A program made the translations under genes and the position numbers. Positions 1 through 6,753 of a DNA stretch of 64,000 nt are shown here, one piece after another. The stretch is taken from assembly GCF_023093595.1 (NCBI RefSeq), contig NZ_JALLIK010000098.1:1-64000 (forward strand). Direction: 5' to 3'. Under the pieces are notes generated by a model. That model did no database searches. It saw only the letters and a program-made list of their open reading frames with translations, and was not told where the DNA came from. This stretch comes from Thauera aromatica_A. Lineage in GTDB: Bacteria > Pseudomonadota > Gammaproteobacteria > Burkholderiales > Rhodocyclaceae. Position 1 is the stretch's first letter, and every line of letters starts with the position of its first letter.

Positions 1-95
1 TATGGTCGGTGCCGCGCATCGGAACAATTGGAGTGGTAATGCAGATCGTATTATAACGTCCGGGAAAGCCTCGCCGTTGCTCGGATCTGGCTAAA

Positions 96-626
96 TCAAC
101 AGCCTGCTAGGTCTGTAGGCAGTTGATCCGCCGCGTTGTACGCCTGTTCGATACGTTCGACCATCGTATTGAGCGAAGCGGTACGAGGCTCCAGCCCATT
201 GAGTCGAGCCTCCATGCTGCGAAGCTGGTTGGCCAGCTTCTTCAACTTGACCACAGCGTCGGCATGACCGTCATTGGTCAGTACAGGCGTCAGTGCCTTG
301 CGAAGCCCTTGAAGGGTGAAAAGATACGCGGGGACGGCTTGCCCAGCGTTTCCCCAAAGCTGGGCGACAGTATGTTGCTGAAGGTGTTGAAGTCGGCGAG
401 CGTAGTCCTGTAGCCGTGCTTCGTGGTCACCAACTTCGTCGCCGCCTTGATCCTCGATCAGGTCAACAATGGATTGGGTCTCTTCAATTAGCTCGGCTCG
501 TGTGAGACCGGGAAAGCTCCAGTTGTTATGCGCATTTCCAAACGGTTCATCGTTCGGAACGGCAGATTGCACTTGGGCAATGACCTTCTCCAAGTGCTTT
601 TTGATTGTTGTTAGCGTCTCATGCAT
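96..626 (-). CDS. Hypothetical protein, helical, in the putative integrated element
   Basis: I do not recognise this protein. From the ATG at 626 it is 176 residues, soluble, with no signal peptide or membrane segment. It is rich in Glu, Gln, Leu and Ala and looks almost entirely alpha-helical: heptad-like stretches at about 20-35, 65-85 and 125-165 suggest a coiled-coil or helical bundle. A short aromatic motif NNWSFPG near residue 35 stands out. The frame extends upstream to two other ATG codons (662 and 689). I prefer 626 because a purine-rich GGGGAAGGA stretch directly precedes it, although its spacing is tight. Codon use is less GC-biased than in the neighbouring housekeeping genes, consistent with transfer. 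It reads in the same direction as tRNA-Ser. Function unknown; cargo of the element is an inference. Confidence 0.6.
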   Translation of the reverse strand: MHETLTTIKKHLEKVIAQVQSAVPNDEPFGNAHNNWSFPGLTRAELIEETQSIVDLIEDQGGDEVGDHEARLQDYARRLQHLQQHTVAQLWGNAGQAVPAYLFTLQGLRKALTPVLTNDGHADAVVKLKKLANQLRSMEARLNGLEPRTASLNTMVERIEQAYNAADQLPTDLAGC

Positions 627-768
627 TCCTTCCCCCCCCAATTGAGTCTGCGTTTCTTTCATGTAATCCGACTTTACATGGGGATACATGATCAGATTTC
701 AATGGGTTACGAGAAACGAAGGTGCCCGCTGTCAGTTACGGTGTGCTTACGGGCCGCAAAACCGCCAC

Positions 769-805
769 CAACAAGAAAGCCCCGACCAGCGGGGCTTTCT
801 TGTTG
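769..805 (-). terminator. Long perfect hairpin downstream of tRNA-Ser
   Basis: Two perfectly complementary 15-base arms (769-783 and 791-805) surround a 7-base loop. It lies about 55 bases after the 3' end of the leftward tRNA-Ser and before the hypothetical gene, so a transcription terminator is the simplest reading. The flanking T-run is weak on both strands. Confidence 0.6.
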
Positions 806-859
806 CTTACTGCAAGCACTTTGCATACCGGCAGACGCTGTGTAAGTGCTTGTTTTTAT

Positions 860-947
860 TGGCGGAAGCGGTGAGATTCGAACTCACGGACCCTTGCGGA
901 TCGACGGTTTTCAAGACCGTTGCAATCGACCACTCTGCCACGCTTCC
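860..947 (-). tRNA. tRNA-Ser(UGA)
   Basis: The reverse strand folds as a class II tRNA of 88 bases with the 3' CCA encoded (860-862). The acceptor stem is GGAAGCG/CGCTTCC with a G discriminator. The anticodon loop CTTGAAA gives anticodon UGA, the long variable arm is present, and the T arm reads GAGTTCGAATCTC. It is complete and should be functional. Its acceptor stem differs from that of the broken tRNA-Ser just upstream (GGAAGAG), so the two are not simple copies. It lies within the lower-GC segment and would be transcribed from the promoter that once served the broken gene. Confidence 0.93.
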
Positions 948-964
948 AAATTCATCCTACAACT

Positions 965-1005
965 GTTTTCAAGACCGGTGCATTCAACCGCTCTGCCACT
1001 CTTCC
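965..1005 (-). pseudogene. 5' half of a disrupted tRNA-Ser(UGA)
   Basis: The reverse strand from 1005 reads as a normal tRNA-Ser 5' half: acceptor strand GGAAGAG, D arm, anticodon-stem 5' strand CCGGT and loop CTTGAAA. After the loop the expected complementary strand is missing; the sequence changes to AGTTGTAGG and then runs into the complete tRNA-Ser 17 bases later. There is no variable arm, T arm or 3' acceptor strand. It matches the complete tRNA-Ser at most positions, with 13 identical bases at the anticodon arm. This is probably the original chromosomal gene, cut by integration of the left-hand element. Confidence 0.8.
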
Positions 1006-1064
1006 CGCGAAGCGCTCGAGGAGCTTGCCGCCAAGCAACGCGGCCGCGCCTCCGGAGGCCGCGA

Positions 1065-1092
1065 AGTATAGCATTGCCAGGGGCCTATCCAA
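1065..1092 (-). promoter_or_regulatory. Candidate promoter of the original tRNA-Ser gene
   Basis: On the reverse strand there is a -10-like TATACT (1065-1070), a 16-base spacer and a weak -35-like TTGGAT (1087-1092). Transcription would begin near 1058, about 50 bases before the broken tRNA half, and would continue through it into the complete tRNA-Ser. The stretch 1093-1248 between this site and rlmD shows nothing else I can support. Confidence 0.45.
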
Positions 1093-1248
1093 GCCGGAAC
1101 GAGCCGGCGTGATGCTCCTCGCCCCACGCGATCGCACTCGACACGGCAGGGCGGTAGAAGAACCGGAAATCGCGGCCCGGTGCGTAAAAATCCATCCGTG
1201 CGCCGTTCCTGCGCCGCCCGGCCGCGCCTTGCGCGGCTGCGGCGGCGC

Positions 1249-2559
1249 TCAGCTCCGGCCGGAGTGCTCGAACAGCGCGATCGACTCGACGTGCGAGGTG
1301 TGCGGGAACATGTTGGCGATGCCGGCACCGCACAGCACATAGCCCTTTTCCCTCACCAGCACGGCGGCGTCGCGAGCCAGTGAGGCCGGATTGCACGACA
1401 CATAGACGATGCGCGCCGGGCGCTGATGCGGGCCGAGGGCCTTGGCCACGGCGATCGCGCCCTCACGCGGAGGGTCGATCAGCAGTTTGTCGAGCGGACC
1501 GAGGGCGGCAAGGCTGTCCTCGGTGGCCTCGAACAGATTGGCTGCATGGAATTCGGTGAGATGGCTAAGGCCATTGCGACGGGCGTTGTCGAGCGCGCGC
1601 GCGACCAGCGCGTCGCTGCCTTCGACGCCGACCAGGCGGGCGCCGCGGCGGGCGATCGGCAGGCTGAAGTTGCCCAGGCCGCAGAACAGGTCGGCGATGC
1701 GCTCCCCCGGGCGCGGGTCGAGCAGCTGCATCGAGCGCCGGATCAGCACACGGTTGATGTGCACATTGACCTGGGTGAAGTCGGTCGGGCGGAAATCCAT
1801 CTTCACGCCGAATTCGGGCAGCGTATAGCTCAGCCCCGGCCCATTCGCCGGATGCAGCGGAGTGGCCGAGTCCGGGCCGCCGGGCTGCTGCCACACCTGA
1901 ATGCCCTCGGCTTCGGCAAAGGCGGCAAGACGGGTTTCATCCGCGCGGCTGAAAGGCAGCAGGTTGCGGAACACGAACACGGTGACGGCATCGCCGACGG
2001 CGATTTCGACCTGGGGCAGGCGATCGGGAATCGACAGCCCGGCGATCAACTCGCGCAGACGGGGCAGCAGGGCCGAAATGCGCGGCGGCAGCACCGGACA
2101 TTCACGCATGTCGACGATGTAGCTCGAGCGCCGCTCATGAAAGCCGATGCGCAGCCCGCCCTTGCTCGGCACCAGGCGCACCCCGAGCCGCGCACGCTCG
2201 CGATACCCCCAGGCCGGGCCGTGGATGGCGGGGTAGAGGATCGCCGGGCGCAGCTTGCCGATATGCCACAGCGCGTCTTCGAGGATGCGCTGCTTGGCTG
2301 CGGCCTGGGCGACGGGATCCAGGTGCTGCATCGAGCAGCCGCCGCAGGTTCGGTAATGCCGGCAGCGCGGCACCACGCGCTGGGCACAGGGGCGGAGAAC
2401 GCGCTCGACCGTGGCCTGGGCGTAGCTGGGGCGCTCGCGCAGCACGGTGTATTCCACTTCCTCGCCCGGCAGCGCACCTTCGACGAATACAGCCTTGCCG
2501 TCGACATGGGTGACACCACGGCCTTCGTGGTCCAGGGATTCGATGCTTGCAACAGGCAT
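1249..2559 (-). CDS. rlmD: 23S rRNA (uracil-1939-C5)-methyltransferase RlmD
   Basis: This enzyme methylates C5 of a uracil in 23S rRNA (U1939 in E. coli) using S-adenosylmethionine, and carries a 4Fe-4S cluster. From the ATG at 2559 it has 436 residues, typical for RumA/RlmD. An N-terminal TRAM-like RNA-binding domain covers about 1-60. Cluster cysteines are Cys66, Cys72 and Cys75 (CX5CX2C) plus Cys154. The SAM-binding motif DLFCGLGNFS starts near 290, and the catalytic cysteine is Cys389 in SCNPA. The frame is open a further 49 codons upstream, but the added residues look like non-coding translation and the family begins near MPVASIESLD. It is transcribed leftward as a single gene, away from the lipoprotein gene. 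Confidence 0.93.
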   Translation of the reverse strand: MPVASIESLDHEGRGVTHVDGKAVFVEGALPGEEVEYTVLRERPSYAQATVERVLRPCAQRVVPRCRHYRTCGGCSMQHLDPVAQAAAKQRILEDALWHIGKLRPAILYPAIHGPAWGYRERARLGVRLVPSKGGLRIGFHERRSSYIVDMRECPVLPPRISALLPRLRELIAGLSIPDRLPQVEIAVGDAVTVFVFRNLLPFSRADETRLAAFAEAEGIQVWQQPGGPDSATPLHPANGPGLSYTLPEFGVKMDFRPTDFTQVNVHINRVLIRRSMQLLDPRPGERIADLFCGLGNFSLPIARRGARLVGVEGSDALVARALDNARRNGLSHLTEFHAANLFEATEDSLAALGPLDKLLIDPPREGAIAVAKALGPHQRPARIVYVSCNPASLARDAAVLVREKGYVLCGAGIANMFPHTSHVESIALFEHSGRS

Positions 2560-2699
2560 GGTCGGGTCGATGAAAACGCGGTGCGCGATTCTACCCCGCG
2601 CCGTTCGGTCCGCACCGACCGCGTCGGCGCAGGACCTCGGTTCAGCGCACGCGCCGATCTCACCGCGGCAGGGCGCCGCTCCCGCACAGCGCACAATTG

Positions 2700-2790
2700 G
2701 AAACAATAGCAGCTCTGACTAAATTCACTCAATACATTGTTTTTTATGTAATTTTACAAATACATTATCTTTTTGCATTGCAGCAAATCC
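2700..2790. promoter_or_regulatory. AT-rich intergenic block between rlmD and the lipoprotein gene
   Basis: The 360-base gap between the divergent genes (2560-2919) contains a sharply AT-rich block here, in contrast to the GC-rich surroundings. It includes T-runs and several TATT/TAAT-like hexamers. It probably holds promoters for both directions, but no single -35/-10 pair is convincing. The rest of the gap shows nothing clear. Confidence 0.4.
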
Positions 2791-2919
2791 GGGCATTGTC
2801 ATGATCCAGCTGCTAAGATCTGAGTGTCTGCCCGTTCACCGGTGGGCTCAAGTTCCGGGCTGGCAGGCAGGCACCGTGATCGCGCAACCACATTCATGCA
2901 CCCGATAGGAAGACACATC

Positions 2920-3258
2920 ATGAAGCACCCCCTTCTCGTAGCTGCACTTGTCGCCGTCGCCGTTTCGGCCTGCGGCAAGAAGGACGAACCCACTGCGGTT
3001 CAGGAGCCCGTCTCCGCTCAGGAGCAAATGAAGGAGTCGGCGGCACAAGCTGTCGACGCTGCCAAGGAAAGCGCTCAGGCCGCCGGGGACGCCGCTGCCG
3101 CAGCGGCTACGGCGGCCGGCGAAGCCGCCGCCCAGCTCGGCGAGAAAGCCGAGGCCGCCGCCGCCGAGGCGGGAGCCGCGGCGCAGGAGCTCAAGCAGGA
3201 CGCCACCGAAGCGGCGAAGGCGGCGGTCGATTCGGCGAAGGAGTCGATGGAGAAGTAA
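2920..3258 (+). CDS. Small Ala-rich lipoprotein
   Basis: A 112-residue predicted lipoprotein. The N-terminus is a short lipoprotein signal with lipobox VSAC, so Cys18 would be lipidated. The mature part is almost only Ala, Glu, Lys, Gln and Gly in irregular AAKESAQAAG-like units, giving a long charged amphipathic helix; this resembles LEA-like or Lpp-like helical proteins. The ATG at 2920 is preceded by GGAAG; an upstream ATG at 2824 in the same frame would spoil the signal peptide. The gene stands alone, between an AT-rich upstream region and a terminator shared with bamC. The function is not known; a structural or stress role in the envelope is only a guess. Confidence 0.75.
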   Translation: MKHPLLVAALVAVAVSACGKKDEPTAVQEPVSAQEQMKESAAQAVDAAKESAQAAGDAAAAAATAAGEAAAQLGEKAEAAAAEAGAAAQELKQDATEAAKAAVDSAKESMEK

Positions 3259-3278
3259 GAGGCTTGCGCCCCACCCAC

Positions 3279-3306
3279 AAAAAAGCAGGCTTGAGGCCGG
3301 CTTTTT
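3279..3306. terminator. Bidirectional terminator between lipoprotein gene and bamC
   Basis: A hairpin with AAAAAGC...GCTTTTT ends and an inner GGC/GCC stem lies between two convergent genes. It has a T-run on both strands, so it can end transcription of both. Confidence 0.75.
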
Positions 3307-3315
3307 CATGCCCGC

Positions 3316-4458
3316 TCAGCGCAGCTGTTCGTGCAGCAGACCGAGCATGCGCCGCGCCGTCGGCGATGCATCGATGCCGCCTTCGCGGCTGAGCACGCTG
3401 ACGCGGGACGCCTCGCCGTGGCTTTCCACGCGCAGGCGGTATTCGCTGCCGCCGGTGGCCGGCTTGTCCTCGCTGCGCCAGAATGCGAGCCGCGACAAGA
3501 AGCCCTGGTCCTGGCTCCGGCTGTCCGCTTCCGGGTCCACGTAGCGGACGAAATACAGGCCTTTTGCGCGATCGCGATCCTCGACGGTGAAGCCGGTGCG
3601 ATCGAGGGCGAGGCCGACCCGGCGCCAGGCGCGATCGAAAGGCTCGTCCATCAGCAGTGCGGCCTGACCGTCTCCGCCGGTGCTGATCCGCGCGCGCTCC
3701 GCCGCCTGCGGTGCAGCAAGCGCCGCTTCGGCGCGGGCCTCCTCGGCGCCCAGCCGCACCATCAGGCGGCGCAGCATTTCGGCTTCGAGTTCGGGATCGG
3801 CCGGGCGCGGCTGCCAGATCGTAGTGTCCTTCGCCTCGGTCGGGTAGATTTCGACCATGCCGCGGTGGCTGATGTAGACCTCGACCGTGCCCGCATCCTT
3901 GCCCTGTTCGAGGCGGGTGCGGAACTTGTCGCGCTCCGGTGTCGAATACAGGCCGTCGATCACGCGGCCAAGCGACGAGCGCAGGAAATCCTGCGGGATC
4001 TTGGCGCGGTCTTCGGCCCAGTCGGTTTCCATCACTCCGATTTCCGGGCTTTCCACGTTCAGGATGAAGCCCAGTTCGAGCCAGAAGTCCTTGATCTGCG
4101 GCCACAGCTCGTCGGCCGTGCCGCTGATCACGAGCCAGCGCTGACTACCTGCGCGCTCGATACGCATCGTCGACGACGGAGTGAGGACCTCGGCCGTCGT
4201 ACTGGCAGCCGCGGGCTGGCCTGCGCGATCGGCCGCGTAGGCCGAGTAGGTGGCAACGCCGCGCGGCGCCACATCGGGAACGGCAAAACGATCGTCACGG
4301 CGGGGGGCAGTCAGGTCGGGAGGAACTTCGAGCGGGCGTTCGATCTGGCGCGCGCTCTTGTAGTCGATGCGCTTGGACTCGAGCAGCGACCCCGAGCAGC
4401 CGCCAAGCGCGAGCGTCATGGCCAGCAGGGAAAAGGAAGTGCGCGTGGAGCAGTTCAT
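3316..4458 (-). CDS. bamC: Outer-membrane assembly lipoprotein BamC
   Basis: BamC is a lipoprotein of the BAM complex, which folds beta-barrel proteins into the outer membrane. The protein has 380 residues from the ATG at 4458, which is preceded by an AGGA site; the longer open frame upstream runs into dapA. The signal ends in lipobox LGGC (Cys21). An unstructured segment with the ERPLEVPPDL motif follows (BamC residues that contact BamD), then two helix-grip-like domains at about 100-230 and 270-375. It lies 26 bases after dapA on the same strand, the dapA-bamC order also found in E. coli, so the pair is probably co-transcribed. Confidence 0.9.
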   Translation of the reverse strand: MNCSTRTSFSLLAMTLALGGCSGSLLESKRIDYKSARQIERPLEVPPDLTAPRRDDRFAVPDVAPRGVATYSAYAADRAGQPAAASTTAEVLTPSSTMRIERAGSQRWLVISGTADELWPQIKDFWLELGFILNVESPEIGVMETDWAEDRAKIPQDFLRSSLGRVIDGLYSTPERDKFRTRLEQGKDAGTVEVYISHRGMVEIYPTEAKDTTIWQPRPADPELEAEMLRRLMVRLGAEEARAEAALAAPQAAERARISTGGDGQAALLMDEPFDRAWRRVGLALDRTGFTVEDRDRAKGLYFVRYVDPEADSRSQDQGFLSRLAFWRSEDKPATGGSEYRLRVESHGEASRVSVLSREGGIDASPTARRMLGLLHEQLR

Positions 4459-4484
4459 GGATTTCCTGGACAAAGAAGTTCGGG

Positions 4485-5363
4485 TCAGACCTGGATGCCG
4501 GCCTTGCGCATCGCCTTGAGCACGCGCGCGTGATGGACTTCCGACAGCGGGGTGAGGGGCAGGCGGATGCCGTCGCCGACCAGCCCCATGCGGGCAACCG
4601 CCCACTTCACCGGGATCGGGTTGGCTTCGCAGAACAGATCGCGGTGCAGGCCGGTGAGGGCGGCATTGGTCTGTCGCAGCGCGAGCATGTCGCCGGCCGC
4701 GGCGGCGGCGCACAGCGCGTGCATCGCACGCGGCGCCACGTTTGCGGTGACCGAGATCACGCCATGGCCGCCGAGCATCAGGAACGCGGCCGAAGTCATG
4801 TCGTCGCCGCTGTAGAGGGCGAAGCCCGCGGGCGCGCGCTCGACCAGGTCGCAGGCACGATCGAGGTTGCCGGTGGCGTCCTTGATGCCGACGATGTTGG
4901 GAATTTCAGCCAGGCGCAGTGCGGTGTCGTTGGCGAGATCGGCGACCGTGCGCCCGGGCACGTTGTACAGGATCAGCGGCAGTTCGACCGCTTCGGCAAT
5001 GGTGCGGAAATGGCGGTACAGCCCTTCCTGTGACGGCTTGTTGTAGTACGGCACCACCGACAGATGGGCGCTTGCCCCTGCCTCGCGGGCGAAGCGGGCC
5101 AGTTCCACCGCCTCTGCGGTGGAGTTGGCCCCGGTGCCGGCGATCACCGGGACACGGCCACCGACGTGGTCGACGGCGCTGCGGATGAGTTCGCAATGCT
5201 CGTCGACATCGACGGTGGGCGATTCACCGGTCGTGCCGACGACCACGATGCCGTCGGTGCCTTCGGCAATATGCCAGTCGATGAGACTGCGCAAGCGGGG
5301 GAAATCCAGGCTCCCATCGTCCTGCATGGGAGTGACGATGGCGACAAGCGATCCGGTAATCAT
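4485..5363 (-). CDS. dapA: 4-hydroxy-tetrahydrodipicolinate synthase DapA
   Basis: DapA condenses pyruvate with L-aspartate-4-semialdehyde, the first committed step to lysine and meso-diaminopimelate. The protein has 292 residues, the usual length. The TIM-barrel catalytic residues are at the family positions: Schiff-base Lys161 in GIKDATG, Tyr133 and Arg138 in LYNVPGR, the Thr44-Thr45 pair in GTTGE, and Tyr107 in PYYNKP. It is followed 26 bases later by bamC. Its substrate is made by the asd product encoded at the other end of the window. Confidence 0.97.
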   Translation of the reverse strand: MITGSLVAIVTPMQDDGSLDFPRLRSLIDWHIAEGTDGIVVVGTTGESPTVDVDEHCELIRSAVDHVGGRVPVIAGTGANSTAEAVELARFAREAGASAHLSVVPYYNKPSQEGLYRHFRTIAEAVELPLILYNVPGRTVADLANDTALRLAEIPNIVGIKDATGNLDRACDLVERAPAGFALYSGDDMTSAAFLMLGGHGVISVTANVAPRAMHALCAAAAAGDMLALRQTNAALTGLHRDLFCEANPIPVKWAVARMGLVGDGIRLPLTPLSEVHHARVLKAMRKAGIQV

Positions 5364-5518
5364 GGCGTGGGGTAGTGCGATAAAAGGGCAATTCTAACCG
5401 ATCGCCGAAACTCGGCCAGCGTGACCAGCGAAATCGCCGCGAGTCCGCGCATGGAAGACGGTTTCAGCGGATAAACGGAAGACAGAGGCTGCCGCCCCGC
5501 AGGCGCCCCGGCGCGCGC

Positions 5519-6445
5519 TCACAGGTCGGCGAGGGACTTGATGTGGGCCACCACCGAGCGCGCCAGCGCGGACAGCGCATAGCCGCCTTCGAGAATGGAC
5601 ACGATCCGTTTGTGGCCACAGCCTTCCGCGACGCTCTTGACCTGCTCCGTGGCCCAGACGTAGTCGGCTTCGAGCAGTCCGAGCGAGCCCATGTCGTCTT
5701 CGTAGTGGCCGTCGAAACCGGCCGAGATGAAGACCATCTGCGGGCAGTGGCTGCGCAGCGCCGGGACCAGGATGTCGCTGAAAACCTGGCGGAAGGCCTC
5801 GCCCCGGGTGCCGGCCGGCAAGGGAACGTTGCGCATGTGCGACGGCGGGTTGTCGGTGCCGCTGTAAGGGTAGAACGGGTGCTGGAAGACGCCCGCCATC
5901 ATCACCCGGGGATCGTCGCGGAAGATGTCTTCGGTGCCGTTGCCGTGGTGGACGTCGAAATCGACGATCGCCACGCGCTCCAGGCCATGCCCTTCGAGCG
6001 CATGGGCGGCGGCGATGGCGACGTTGTTCATGAAGCAGAACCCCATCGCCTTGGCCCGCTCGGCATGGTGGCCGGGAGGACGGACCGCGCAAAAGGCATT
6101 TTCGATTTCACCCTTCATCACCAGGTCGGTCGCCAGCACCCCCGCCCCCGCCGAACGCAACGCGGCCTTCATCGTGCCCGGGCTCATCGCGGTGTCGGGG
6201 TCGAGGTGGCGGATGCCGTGCTCGGGCACACTGGCGAACAGCTCTTCGAGGTATTCGGCGGCATGGACGCGCGCCAGCTGCGCCCGCTCGGCCACCGGCG
6301 CGTCGTAGAAGGAGACGTACATGTCCAGCCCGGATGCGATCAGCCTGTCGTTGATCGCGGCCAGACGCTCGGGGCATTCAGGGTGCATCGCCCCCATGTC
6401 ATGGAGCCAGCACTCGCGATGCGTGATGAATGCCGTAGTCGTCAT
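5519..6445 (-). CDS. Histone deacetylase-superfamily hydrolase
   Basis: A zinc-dependent deacetylase of the arginase/HDAC fold (acetoin-utilisation AcuC and acetylpolyamine amidohydrolase relatives). It has 308 residues from the ATG at 6445, which has a strong GGGAGG site; an upstream in-frame ATG at 6523 lacks support. Visible motifs are HPECPERL near the N-terminus, RPPGHHAE (general-base His pair), DFDVHHGNGT (Asp and His metal ligands) and SAGFDGH (metal-ligand Asp). The substrate cannot be read from sequence: acetylated lysine, polyamine or another N-acyl amide are all possible. It is divergent from mltB and has no clear operon partner; dapA begins 155 bases downstream. Confidence 0.85.
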   Translation of the reverse strand: MTTTAFITHRECWLHDMGAMHPECPERLAAINDRLIASGLDMYVSFYDAPVAERAQLARVHAAEYLEELFASVPEHGIRHLDPDTAMSPGTMKAALRSAGAGVLATDLVMKGEIENAFCAVRPPGHHAERAKAMGFCFMNNVAIAAAHALEGHGLERVAIVDFDVHHGNGTEDIFRDDPRVMMAGVFQHPFYPYSGTDNPPSHMRNVPLPAGTRGEAFRQVFSDILVPALRSHCPQMVFISAGFDGHYEDDMGSLGLLEADYVWATEQVKSVAEGCGHKRIVSILEGGYALSALARSVVAHIKSLADL

Positions 6446-6753
6446 GTTCCTCCCTTTCTCGTCACCAAGATTCGAAGCAGTGGTCGTCTGCATGGAAGCC
6501 GCGCGGTTTTTCACCCGTCGCATGATGCGGAACCATCGGACAGCAGACTTTGTCGTCTATTATCACCGCTTCCCGATCAATTTCACAGTGCGCCCCGCAC
6601 CATGCGGATCGCCTGCCCGAAGAAGCCGGCCGGAGCGTTCCGGGCAAGCTCCGCGCGCTTCGGCATGCCCGCCTGGACGGGCCTCGGTAGCCCTTCCCGC
6701 CGGCGCCGGCCCCCGCCGTTTCCACGCCAGAGTATCGATTCAACCGGACGATC
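6446..6753. other. Divergent intergenic region, deacetylase gene / mltB
   Basis: These 308 bases contain the GGGAGG ribosome site of the leftward deacetylase gene and a moderately AT-rich patch near 6545-6590 that is the most likely place for promoters. I see no convincing promoter hexamer pair, RNA gene or repeat. Confidence 0.5.

Larger units (their letters stand above)
1..964. mobile_element. Probable end of an integrated element in a tRNA-Ser gene
   Basis: The segment is visibly less GC-rich than the rest of the window and carries one gene with no recognised family. Its right edge falls inside a tRNA: bases 965-1005 are the 5' half of a tRNA-Ser(UGA), and identity with a tRNA stops at the end of the anticodon loop. 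A complete, slightly different tRNA-Ser(UGA) lies immediately inside the segment (860-947). The two share a 13-bp block (907-919 and 965-977) covering the anticodon stem-loop, which is the expected kind of crossover core. I infer site-specific integration into the anticodon loop, with the element bringing a replacement tRNA. No integrase is visible; the rest of the element would lie left of position 1. A partial tandem tRNA duplication is the alternative. Confidence 0.6.

Noticed and set aside
1..95. TATAAT-like motif (about 50-57) and a short open frame running off the left edge on the minus strand
   Set aside because: No matching -35 on either strand, and about 34 codons without a supported start; too little sequence to call a promoter or gene.
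965..1005. A second functional tRNA-Ser
   Set aside because: No 3' anticodon strand, variable arm, T arm or acceptor 3' strand follows; it cannot fold as a tRNA.
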